Positions 1 through 9,006 of a DNA stretch of 47,063 nt are shown in pieces. The DNA is taken from assembly GCA_002084705.1 (NCBI GenBank), contig NBLX01000001.1, forward strand, positions 1-47,063. Reading direction: 5' to 3'. Source of the DNA: Desulfobacteraceae bacterium 4572_35.1. Its GTDB lineage: Bacteria; Desulfobacterota; Desulfuromonadia; Desulfuromonadales; Desulfuromonadaceae. The position numbers were made by a program, and so were the translations under genes. Below the pieces are notes generated by a model. That model was not told where the DNA came from. It saw only the letters and a list, made by a program, of their open reading frames with translations, and did not search any database. The stretch's first letter is position 1. Each line of letters begins with the position of its first letter.

Positions 1-171
1 TACCTTTAGAGCTCTTGCCCCACCTGAGCTTTCTAATACCACCAGTTCCTTGAATAATATCGCCAGTACTTGGATGCTCTGATAGGTACGTAATCAAATC
101 ATACCTTTCTTCGAGAGAAAGTAATTTAGCTATTTTTTTTGAAAGGGCTCTGTTTCGGCAACAGTAATCAT
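1..171 (-). CDS. RelE/HigB-type toxin of a type II TA system (partial, runs off the window edge)
   Basis: Reverse-strand translation from ATG at 171: MITVAETEPFQKKIAKLLSLEERYDLITYLSEHPSTGDIIQGTGGIRKLRWGKSSKG. This matches the VAET..F.....LL..EE...L..YL...P..GD.I.GTGG.RKLRW pattern of RelE/ParE-superfamily toxins. Confidence 0.8.
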
Positions 172-183
172 GTTTCAATAATA

Positions 184-198
184 TACTCCACTGGAGTA
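184..198. promoter_or_regulatory. Perfect palindrome TACTCCA-C-TGGAGTA just upstream of the toxin start; candidate TA operator
   Basis: 7-bp arms with 1-nt spacer, 12 bp upstream of the ATG at 171. Confidence 0.5.
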
Positions 199-299
199 CG
201 AGTCAAGAAGTAAAGCAATGAATGTAGTTAGAAAAATAACGATTGAGTTCACTGGCATGCTTGGAGCACAGCGGAAAAATTGTCCGCGTGTAGTGTAGC

Positions 300-533
300 G
301 CCTTGTGTACATCCAGCATGGGCATGAACTCATGGTGTGAAAGTCCCCCGTTGGAAGATCACCGCCAGAAAACCATGTTGTGGGTATGGCGTTAACAACT
401 AGCAAAAGGCAAGAGCTGTTTGCCCTACGAGAGGTTGGATTGCATTTCACCATGGTTGATGAACCGCCCTGTGCGGAGCCGCATGCAGGGTGGTGTGGGG
501 GGCGGGGGAGAAAAACCTCCGGCTACCCGATTA
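300..533 (+). ncRNA. Group II intron fragment without an RT ORF; 3' domain V/VI-like end at about 460-533, 5' boundary uncertain
   Basis: 'ggtgtgaaagtccc' domain I-like string, then 'tgaaccgccctgtgcggagccgcatgcagggtggtgtggggggcgggggagaaaaacctccggctacccgatt', which looks like the 3' end of bacterial group II introns. No RT/maturase ORF is present. Confidence 0.6.
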
Positions 534-613
534 GCTGATTTTGTTCTTGAAGTGATTACGGAGTACTTTTTTTACATATTCTGGTGCGTTCTCTTTTAAA
601 GCAAGAGAAGGGG

Positions 614-1027
614 TCAAATCTTCGGTTGACCTACCTTGAGCTGTTGGCAAACTTTACCATACATTTCCTGTACAACTGACTCCTGCTTCAGCGAACCCTG
701 AATACGGGCAATAGCCGTACTCACTGTACTGTAACGGTTAATATTAAAGATTGAACCTATCTCATTTAGTGTCTTCGAACTGTGCGCCCTGAGCACATAT
801 ATCGTCAAATCTCTCGGCACATTGGCCACACCACGTTGCATCTTAAATAGTTGATCCCGCTCAACATGGCAAACAGCACAGACCGCTGCCATCACCGAAT
901 GTTCATCTACTGATAAGACCTGCAGATTTGATAGCTCTTTATCCTGTACTGAAAAATCAAAACGCTCCCTGATTTTTTCGATAAATTCAGAGTCAACAGC
1001 AGACCTGACCACTTTGACCACTTTCAA
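614..1027 (-). pseudogene. C-terminal DnaA-like HTH domain of a REP-associated tyrosine transposase (RAYT), lacking the Y1 transposase domain
   Basis: Protein contains ...RGVANVPRDLTIYVLRAHSSKTLNEIGSIFNINRYSTVSTAIARIQGSL..., typical of the DnaA-like C-terminus of RAYT proteins. An in-frame stop lies just upstream and no HUH transposase motif is present. Confidence 0.6.
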
Positions 1028-1162
1028 ACCAGAGGTGATATTTTAAACCTACGTAGCTAATTGTTTGGATAAAAGAATTGATCAAGGGCTGGAGTCGTTG
1101 TTTCTTTTTTGTTGCTGATGCAGAATTTTAGCGAAGGGAACTCCCTCACTCAGGGTGAACCC

Positions 1163-1513
1163 TCAACCTGCTGGCAGAGAACCGCCGCAAAGAAATATCC
1201 CCTTGTTGGGGAAATCGCGACATAGTTGGGGTCGGTTGGCATAGTCAAGACAGCGATTGTCGCTAGCGAGCATTGTGCAGTTGAAGACCAGCAACCCCTG
1301 CTGGTCTCGGCCGATAATTTTGAAGCGGGAGAACTGAGGCTCGTTTTTTACCAGCCGTTCAAAGGTTCGTTTGGAACGGAGCCATCGCTTAGATTCCTCC
1401 AGTTGTAGTCGGCGGCAACAGGCCCCGCATTGGCGGCAATGACCGGTAAGGATCAATTCCTTACCGGTCAGACGCAATCTTAATTGTCGCCACCAGCCAG
1501 CGATGGAGATCAT
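1163..1513 (-). CDS. YkgJ-family cysteine cluster protein
   Basis: MISIAGWWRQL...GHCRQCGACCRRL...CLDYANRPQLCRDFPN; CxxCxxCC motif and C-terminal RPxxCRxFP; starts next to the trpB stop. Confidence 0.8.
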   Translation of the reverse strand: MISIAGWWRQLRLRLTGKELILTGHCRQCGACCRRLQLEESKRWLRSKRTFERLVKNEPQFSRFKIIGRDQQGLLVFNCTMLASDNRCLDYANRPQLCRDFPNKGIFLCGGSLPAG

Positions 1514-1514
1514 T

Positions 1515-2702
1515 TTACAGGTTGAGCTTGTCAGCGACAAAGTCGATATCTTTATCGCCGCGACCACTTAGATTGATCAGGATTTTTTTACCAGCCATCT
1601 GTGGTGCTATCCGTATCGCATGAGCCACGGCATGAGCACTTTCCAGCGCCGGGATTATCCCTTCGGTACGTGAGAGCATTACAAAAGCGTTCAGGCATTC
1701 TTTGTCTGTTGCGCTTTCGTACTGAACGCGACCGATATCTTTCAAATAACTGTGTTGAGGACCAATGCCGGGATAGTCGAGACCGGAGGCGATGGAGTAT
1801 ACCGGCAGTGGTTCGCCAGCATCATCTTGTAATAAGTAGCAACGCATGCCGTGAATTATCCCGGGTGACCCCTTGGAGATGGTCGCGGCATGGTCAGGGG
1901 TGTCGAGACCTAGTCCCGATGGTTCTACGCCAACCATGTTTACCTCTTTATCGTTGAGAAAAGCGGTGAACAGACCCATGGCGTTACTGCCACCACCGAC
2001 GCAGGCTACCAGAGTGTCGGGCAGGCTATTGGTCATCTCTTGAAATTGTTCACGCGCTTCTATGCCGACAATCTTTTGGAAGTCTCGTACCATTTGCGGG
2101 AAAGGGTGGGGGCCAACTACGGAGCCGATAGCATAGAAAAAGTTTTGAGGATCGCTCAGGTATTCTTCAAACGCGTTGTCAACGGCGTCTTTTAGAGATT
2201 TGGTTCCACGGGCTACCGGAATTACATTAGCACCCATCAGTTTCATGCGCAGGACGTTGGGAGCCTGCTTTTCAATGTCAATCTCCCCCATGTGGATTTC
2301 ACATTTTATCCCCACTAGAGCGCTGGCTGCCGCCAGAGCCACACCGTGTTGTCCGGCACCAGTCTCCGCCAGAATTTTGGTTTTACCCATTTTTTTTGCC
2401 AGCAGCGCTTCGCCGAGACAGTGATTTATTTTATGGGCACCGGTGTGATTTAAGTCTTCCCGTTTTAGGTATATCTCTGCTCCACCAAGTTGCTCAGTAA
2501 GGCGGCGGCAAAAGTAGATTGGGCTGGGACGACCAACGTAGTGACGTTGCAGGTCGTTGAGCTCATTTTTGAAATCATCGGAATCTTTTATCTCGTCGTA
2601 AGCAGCCGAGATATCGTCCATCACTTGTTTTAATTCCGGGGGCAGTTGTTGACCGCCGTATTCGCCGAAAAATCCTTGTTTGTCTGGGGAATTGGTGTTC
2701 AT
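1515..2702 (-). CDS. trpB: Tryptophan synthase beta chain
   Basis: Full-length match: [54 protein letters not shown]. Confidence 0.97.
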   Translation of the reverse strand: MNTNSPDKQGFFGEYGGQQLPPELKQVMDDISAAYDEIKDSDDFKNELNDLQRHYVGRPSPIYFCRRLTEQLGGAEIYLKREDLNHTGAHKINHCLGEALLAKKMGKTKILAETGAGQHGVALAAASALVGIKCEIHMGEIDIEKQAPNVLRMKLMGANVIPVARGTKSLKDAVDNAFEEYLSDPQNFFYAIGSVVGPHPFPQMVRDFQKIVGIEAREQFQEMTNSLPDTLVACVGGGSNAMGLFTAFLNDKEVNMVGVEPSGLGLDTPDHAATISKGSPGIIHGMRCYLLQDDAGEPLPVYSIASGLDYPGIGPQHSYLKDIGRVQYESATDKECLNAFVMLSRTEGIIPALESAHAVAHAIRIAPQMAGKKILINLSGRGDKDIDFVADKLNL

Positions 2703-2723
2703 TGTTTCTCCTCGTAAAATAAT

Positions 2724-3620
2724 TTATTTGTGGCAATTTTTGCGGCGCATGTCTTCACGCCGTTGTTGATAGCCAGACGGTATATAGTGGGTGTAAGCAA
2801 AGCGAATGCCGAGGATGAACAGGGCACTCGCAACGCCGATTGCTGCACTGTATATCGGCGGTGTTATCAGGGCAATTCTGATCATTAGGGTGGCGACGGC
2901 AAAGCCGCTGTTGCGAAATGCAACCCTGTAGCAGGATCTATAGCGCATTGATATCAGCATGATGAGGATATCGCTGAAAATCAACAGGGTAAAAAAGGTT
3001 TCGAATGTTCTATCGACCTGATGAAAAAATAAGCTGTTCCACCAGTTGCCCACTAAAATTATGACGAAAGTAACCATCAATAGCAGGGCTATAAGCTTTT
3101 TGGTTATGATAAACCGCTTTGTTTCATGGTCATCGTCAATAAAGTTTTTTGGTTCAATTTGGCGATAATAAAAGTGCAGAATGATAAAAATAATCAATGA
3201 TGCGAACGCCAGTGCTGCAATGTTGAGGATAATGGCTGAAACTTCTTCCCATATGATTGGTTCCTGCATATGGGAGATTTGCTTGAAGATGTTTCTCAAT
3301 AAAACTAATGAGAGTATCTCCACCTGCTTACCCACCGATATAGATACTGAATGAGCTAAGCTGAAGATCAACCCGACGGCTTCCCATGCTAACACGATGG
3401 TAAACACCAGTTCGATGGCCTTGAGGTGATTGGTCGGGGTGTGTACCGCAATTTGGGCTGGCAACCAGCCGAACAGGTTAGCCTGTATGCTGAGTAACCC
3501 ACCAATAAAGATCAGTACCAACAGTGTGCTAACATAACGTTGCCCTTTTAGTCCCTCAAAGGCATGCTCTACGGTGTTGAAACAGTTATTTATTGTTTTG
3601 TAAGCAGGGTGGAGAACCAT
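2724..3620 (-). CDS. Integral membrane protein of unknown function
   Basis: 298 aa ORF with several hydrophobic segments; no recognised family. Confidence 0.75.
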   Translation of the reverse strand: MVLHPAYKTINNCFNTVEHAFEGLKGQRYVSTLLVLIFIGGLLSIQANLFGWLPAQIAVHTPTNHLKAIELVFTIVLAWEAVGLIFSLAHSVSISVGKQVEILSLVLLRNIFKQISHMQEPIIWEEVSAIILNIAALAFASLIIFIILHFYYRQIEPKNFIDDDHETKRFIITKKLIALLLMVTFVIILVGNWWNSLFFHQVDRTFETFFTLLIFSDILIMLISMRYRSCYRVAFRNSGFAVATLMIRIALITPPIYSAAIGVASALFILGIRFAYTHYIPSGYQQRREDMRRKNCHK

Positions 3621-3636
3621 AGTGGCCTCAAATAAT

Positions 3637-3801
3637 TTAGCGGTCTATATTGTGGCGTAACACACATAACACCACCACGTTTTTGTCAGTACATTCCAAT
3701 AGAAATTTTTGTCGTGCTTGCTCTGGATATTCGGCTGAAACTATGGTTTCACCGTATTCAGTGCCTTTTTGGTAGTGAATTTCAAACTCGGTCATCGACA
3801 T
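3637..3801 (-). CDS. Small conserved-looking protein of unknown function (54 aa)
   Basis: MSMTEFEIHYQKGTEYGETIVSAEYPEQARQKFLLECTDKNVVVLCVLRHNIDR; sits between lysA and the membrane protein on the same strand. Confidence 0.55.
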   Translation of the reverse strand: MSMTEFEIHYQKGTEYGETIVSAEYPEQARQKFLLECTDKNVVVLCVLRHNIDR

Positions 3802-3811
3802 ATTCCTTACA

Positions 3812-5077
3812 TTATTTTGTCGGGATAAATTCGTCACTGCTAAAGTTCTGAGTGGCAAAATAATCGGCCATTGTTTCAGCACGGCGGATCAGTTCAACTC
3901 TGCCATCGGTACGTAACAGCAGTTCCTGCGGGCGCAAGCGGCCATTGTATTGAAATCCCATGGCATGTCCGTGGGCACCGGAGTCGTGGATTGCCAGCAG
4001 GTCGCCCTCTTCAATCTTTGGCAGTTGGCGTTGGACGGCGAACTTGTCGTTATTTTCGCATAATGAACCAACTACGTCGTAGGTGGTGTCGGCGGGCTGA
4101 TCCTCTTTTCCGACAACATCAATATGGTGATACGCATCGTACAGAGCCGGGCGCATTAGCGCCGACATGCATGCGTCGACACCAACGTATTGGCGATAGG
4201 TATCTTTAAAGTTGATTGCCTTGGTGATCAGGCAGCCGTGGGGGCCAGTCATGAAGCGACCACTTTCCATATACATGCGTGGTACAAAGCCGTGCTCTTT
4301 TTTGAAGTCGTCAAACAGGGTTGTGATCTCCTGTGCCATGGAATCGATATCCAGAGCTTGCTGTTCAGGTTTGTATGGAATGCCAAAACCGCCGCCGATA
4401 TTGACAAATTCGAATTCAATGTCTAATTTCTGCTTAACCAATTCGGCTAAGGAGAGCACCATGCGTGCAGTTTCTACCATGTAGCTGTAGTCCAACTCGT
4501 TGGAGGCAACCATGGTGTGCAGTCCAAAGCGTTTGGCACCCCGTTGTTGAGCTAGACGATAAGCCTCAACCACTTGTTCGTGAGTTACCCCATATTTGGC
4601 CTCCACCGGGTTGCCGATGATAATATTGCCAGTGCGCCGTGGGCCGGGGTTGTAGCGGAAACAGATCAATTCAGGAAAGTTGGGTACTTTGTTTATCAGT
4701 GAGATATCGTCGAGGTTGAGGATGCAGCCTCCGTCCTGTTCAGCAAAGGCGAACTCTTCGGGACTGGTGTTGTTGGAAGTGAACATGATCTCTTCGCTGG
4801 TCGCACCAAGTTCACGACTCATAACTAGCTCGGGGATGGAACTGCAATCGAAACCGAAACCCATCTCCTTCATGATTTTAAGAATCTGCTTGTTTGGCAA
4901 GGCCTTAACGGCAAAATATTCACGAAAACCATCGATGCCGGAAAAAATTTGTTTCAGGTGGGCTCCGGTGGCGCGAATGCCCTCCTCATCGTAAATATGA
5001 AACGGTGTCCCATAATGTTCTGCTATTTCTGGCAACGCGGTGAAAAGGCGTTGCTTAAACCCTTCTGACATGGGCAT
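3812..5077 (-). CDS. lysA: Diaminopimelate decarboxylase-type PLP decarboxylase
   Basis: FAVKALPN, HTMVASNE, GGGFGIPY, ESGRFMTGPHG, CENNDKFA motifs of fold-III PLP decarboxylases. Confidence 0.9.
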   Translation of the reverse strand: MPMSEGFKQRLFTALPEIAEHYGTPFHIYDEEGIRATGAHLKQIFSGIDGFREYFAVKALPNKQILKIMKEMGFGFDCSSIPELVMSRELGATSEEIMFTSNNTSPEEFAFAEQDGGCILNLDDISLINKVPNFPELICFRYNPGPRRTGNIIIGNPVEAKYGVTHEQVVEAYRLAQQRGAKRFGLHTMVASNELDYSYMVETARMVLSLAELVKQKLDIEFEFVNIGGGFGIPYKPEQQALDIDSMAQEITTLFDDFKKEHGFVPRMYMESGRFMTGPHGCLITKAINFKDTYRQYVGVDACMSALMRPALYDAYHHIDVVGKEDQPADTTYDVVGSLCENNDKFAVQRQLPKIEEGDLLAIHDSGAHGHAMGFQYNGRLRPQELLLRTDGRVELIRRAETMADYFATQNFSSDEFIPTK

Positions 5078-5311
5078 GAATCTGTCTCCTTTTAAGTGCG
5101 GAAATGAATAAAATCAAATAGAACTGTGTGTTTTGTTGTTTTGTGAAACTTGAATTGTAAATAAAATGGGTCATACAGTGCAACTGCTATTTTGTTGATT
5201 ATGGGAGTTGTAACAAATTTTGTTCACAGATGGGGAGTGTTTAAGGTGTTAAATGGGCGCGGGAGATAGAATCCTCCCGCACCGAGATTGTGGGTTTGTG
5301 CAGCTGATTTT

Positions 5312-7703
5312 TTACTTCATGATGACAGAATTCTTGTTGGAGGTGCCACTGCCAGCAGCGATGTTGATGTTTTGACCAAAGCTCAAGGGGCTGTCGATAT
5401 CATTTACGGTAATACCTCTGCCCGATGTGACTGATACGCTGCCACCGACGCTGCTTCCATCTTTGATAATTATTGATCCCGAATTGGCTTCTGCGTGGGA
5501 ACCAAGAGCAAGGTTTACTGCTCCCGATTTAACTTTTGCTGAAAGGTTTCCACGTACTGAGCTATTTTCCACGATCACTGAGCCTAAATTTGCCGTAGCT
5601 TTATGCCCAGCAGCTAAATTAAGTGCGCCACCGGAAACTTTAGTGGTGATGTTGCCTCGTACGTAGCTGCCCCTGATTTTTGTTGTGGCCATGTTGGCTT
5701 CCGATCTATTGCCAACGGCCAAGTTGACGGCCGCACCGGCGACGGTGTTGCGGATATTTCCTTTTACTGTGCTGTTTCTTATGTCGGTAGCAGCCATGTT
5801 GGCGGTAGCTCTGTTGCCTGCTGCTAGGTTTATTGCTCCACCACCGACAGTGTTTTTGATATCACCTTGCACATTACTGTCGGCCATATTAACTGTTGCC
5901 ATATTCGCTTTGACTCTGTTGCCAGCGGCGAGGTTGAGCGCTCCGCCAGCTACCGTATTGGTTATATTTCCTTTGTAGTTGGAGTTTTTGATGCTGACAG
6001 CCGCCTGGTTAGCGGTTGCGCGATTTCCTGCTGCCAAGTTTAGTCCCGCTCCAGCGACAGTATTGATGATATTCCCTTTAACCGTGGAGCCCTTGATGTT
6101 GGTAGCTGCCTGATTAGCTTTAACTCTATTTCCCGCTGCAAGGTTAAGTCCGGCACCGGCAACAGTGTTGAATTAGCTTTAACTCTATTTCCCGCTGCAA
6201 GGTTAAGTCCGGCACCGGCAACAGTGTTGACCATGTTACCTTTAACATTGCCGCCTGATTTGCGCTGGCGCGATTTCCTGCGGCCAGGTTAAGCCCGGCA
6301 CCGCCGACGGTATTGATGATATTCCCCTTAACAGTAGAGCTTTCAATAGTGGCTGCTGCCTGATTGGCTTTTACCCTGTTACCCGCGGCAAGATTGACCC
6401 CTGCGCCGACGAGGGTGTTGACCACGTTTCCTTTAACAGTGCTGCCTTTAAGTGTAGTTGCGGCCTGATTAGCATCAGCTCTGTTGCCCGCCGCGAGGTT
6501 GACGGCGGCGCCGCCAACGGTGTTGATTGCAGCCCCTTGTAAGGTTGAATTTTTGCTACTAAATGCGGCTTGATTAGCTTTGACTCTGTTGCCCGCCGCA
6601 AGGTTTACCGTTCCGCCTATAATTGTATTGACTGCCGCACCTTTTAGTGTTGAGTCCTGCATAGTTGTGCTGGCTTGATTTGCCGTTGCTCTGTTGCCTG
6701 CTGCGAGGTTTACTGCCCCCAACGCGCCGATGGTGTTTACTGCTGCTCCTTTAATGGTGCTTCCTGTGGCGGAGGTGGACGCTTGATTAGCTTTTACCCT
6801 GTTACCCGCAGCGAGATTGAGGAAATTTTGACCAATAGCGGTATTAACCACAGCCCCTGAAACTTTTGAGTCTTGCAAGTTGGTTGCAGCCTGGTTCGCA
6901 GTTGCCCTGTTGCCGGCGGCAATGTTGAGAAGGTTCTGTCCCCCTGCGGTGTTGACGACAGCTCCCTTGACCTTGGAGCTTTCGATATTGATTGCTCCTT
7001 GGCGGGCGTTTACTCTATTGCCAGCCCCGATGTTGAGCAGGTTTTGAGCCGCAACAGTGTTTACCGTAGCGCCTTTAATTTTACTGTCGGAAATTTTGGT
7101 TGTTGCCTGGTCGGCTTCTACCCTGTTGCCGGCACCAATGTTAAGCATGTTTTGAGCTGCGCTGGTGTTGATAACCGCACCGCTTATTTTACTGCTTTCC
7201 ATAATGACTGAAGATTGCCCAGATTTTACCCGATTCCCCGCCGCGATGTTCAGAGCGTTCTTGCCTACGGCGGTGTTGAGAACTGCACCGCTGATATTGC
7301 TGTTTTTGACATTGACTGATGCCTGGTTGGCTGAAACGCGGTTGCCGGCGGCTATGTTGAGGTTGGTGCCGACCATGTTGGTATTGATCACTGCGCCACG
7401 TAGTTTTCCGCCGAGCTTGACAGAACCCTGTGTTGCATCGGCTCGGTTGCCGGCGGCCAGATTCAAACTTTGTTTGTCCATGTTGGTGTTTATAACCACA
7501 CCGGTCATGTTGAGGTTTTTCAGTGAAATGGAGCTCTGGGTGGCGCTGGATTTTTTGCCTACTGCAACGTTGATGTTTTTGTCAATCTTGTTAGGGATGT
7601 TGAGAACTGCTCCCTTTACTGTGGAGCCAGCATAGAGGGTTGAGGTGGGAAAAATAAGTGCGATAAAGATAAACGAACTGACAACCAAGGATGCGATTCT
7701 CAT
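5312..7703 (-). pseudogene. Secreted repeat protein (about 20 x 35-36 aa repeats) split into three frames: 6144-7703, 6040-6234 and 5312-6037
   Basis: Signal peptide MRIASLVVSSFIFIALIFPTSTLYAG, then tandem units such as VKGAVVNTAGGQNLLNIAAGNRATANQAATNLQDSK. Frames change at a deletion near 6246-6252 and at a 59-bp duplication (6113-6230). Confidence 0.85.
6113..6230. repeat. Exact tandem duplication of 59 bp (6113-6171 / 6172-6230)
   Basis: 'attagctttaactctatttcccgctgcaaggttaagtccggcaccggcaacagtgttga' occurs twice back to back; 59 is not divisible by 3. Confidence 0.95.
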
Positions 7704-7823
7704 TGCAGCGATCCTCCAAATAATTAGTGATGATATGTGAATATTTAAATTGACTAAATTTAAATTATAGCACACCTGCTAATGCTTTTTGGTTAAAAAA
7801 CATATGGTTTCGGCAGACACTAT

Positions 7824-8243
7824 TTAATTTGTTTTTTGTTGGTTGTCCAGTTTGTTAACGATATGGTCAGCAATTTTAAGGATTTCCAGTTCTTGATAGT
7901 TGTAGCGTGAGGTAGAATGATGGTTGCCTATTATCTCGCATATTTTTTTAATTTTTTCAGGTGCCAAGTTTGTGGCGCTCAACATCTTCTTGACCAATGG
8001 CGGGCCGTATTGTTCCTGTGTTTTGCCGGTGTTGTATCCCAGTTCTGCTTCTGATGGTTTAATTCCGACATCATGCAGAATAGCGCTGGCAATTACGATC
8101 TCTTTATCCGCCTGCGGATAATCGTTTAATGTTTCTTCGGCGTGTTTTAATACCTCAATGGCGTGAGTTATGCGCCGATAGTCCTCCTCAAAAAAAATCG
8201 CCATAATTTTTATCAGTTGGCCTTTAAGTCGCTCATTTTCCAT
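7824..8243 (-). CDS. HD-domain phosphohydrolase
   Basis: MENERLKGQLIKIMAIFFEEDYRRITHAIEVLKHAEETL...ASAILHDVG...IIGNHHS...ILKIADHIVN; HD-domain metal-binding pattern. Confidence 0.85.
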   Translation of the reverse strand: MENERLKGQLIKIMAIFFEEDYRRITHAIEVLKHAEETLNDYPQADKEIVIASAILHDVGIKPSEAELGYNTGKTQEQYGPPLVKKMLSATNLAPEKIKKICEIIGNHHSTSRYNYQELEILKIADHIVNKLDNQQKTN

Positions 8244-8393
8244 AGGATTTATGCTTCCTGCTGTTTGGTGGTGTAATTTTCTGTGGCAGTGACCAGTATG
8301 TAGCTTCGCATGTAAGGGCCGAAAAGGTCTATTTTTAGCTGTCCACATTGCAGTTGTTCCATGCAGTTTACTGCTGCTGGGGCGAGTTTATGT

Positions 8394-8651
8394 TTATTCC
8401 ACTTTTATTCCCAGTTGTGCCAGCGTCTTTATTAGATCTTTGCTGTTGAACCCTTCGGCAAAACATCCGCAGTCGCAGTATGGCTCAAAACCTTTTACCT
8501 GCATGAGCAAACATTCTACAATGGTTTCTTTGCCAGAAAATTCAGTCGAATTTTGGCTAACTTTACGTAATGGGGTAAGTAGTTCCTCCGGTAGTTCGCC
8601 GTGTTTGTATTCTTCATCAATAGCTTTATTTAATTGTTGGAATAGCTCCAT
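8394..8651 (-). CDS. Small protein of unknown function with a CDCGC motif
   Basis: MELFQQLNKAIDEEYKHGELPEELLTPLRKV...KGFEPYCDCGCFAEGFNSKDLIKTLAQLGIKVE. Confidence 0.6.
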   Translation of the reverse strand: MELFQQLNKAIDEEYKHGELPEELLTPLRKVSQNSTEFSGKETIVECLLMQVKGFEPYCDCGCFAEGFNSKDLIKTLAQLGIKVE

Positions 8652-8715
8652 AATGTGGTTCCTCTTGTTTCGATGTTGGCTGATTGTAAGATTTTCTGCC
8701 GTCAAAGATGGCGTA

Positions 8716-8729
8716 AAATGATATCATTT
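8716..8729. promoter_or_regulatory. 14-bp perfect palindrome AAATGATATCATTT upstream of the 8394-8651 ORF
   Basis: Read directly from sequence. Confidence 0.35.
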
Positions 8730-9006
8730 GCAACAGTTGACTGAAGATGCGTGAATATTACTGTCCTTACTCATAGGGTAATGCAACTATGAATAACCAT
8801 ACGATACGGGACGGTATGGGGAAAATATGGTTGTGTTGTTTGCTGCGATGAAGGTACGCCGGGTGTGTTTGAGTTAGGGAAGGACAAAGCGGATAAAATT
8901 ATGTAAAAAATTGTCATAAACAAAGTGGTTAGTTGGTTTGTTCAGGATGTCACGTAAAATAGGTTATTGTTATAAATTAAATTGTTTTTTTAAGGAGAAT
9001 AGACCT

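Noticed and set aside
175-453. ORF 175-453 minus (92 aa)
   Set aside because: It lies antisense to the group II intron-like RNA and has no recognisable protein features.
5427-7635. Plus-strand ORFs (5427-5666, 5685-5978, 6675-6860, 6873-7211, 7165-7635) within the repeat gene
   Set aside because: They are antisense readings of the periodic coding repeats; open frames recur because of the repeat period, with no RBS or recognisable domain.
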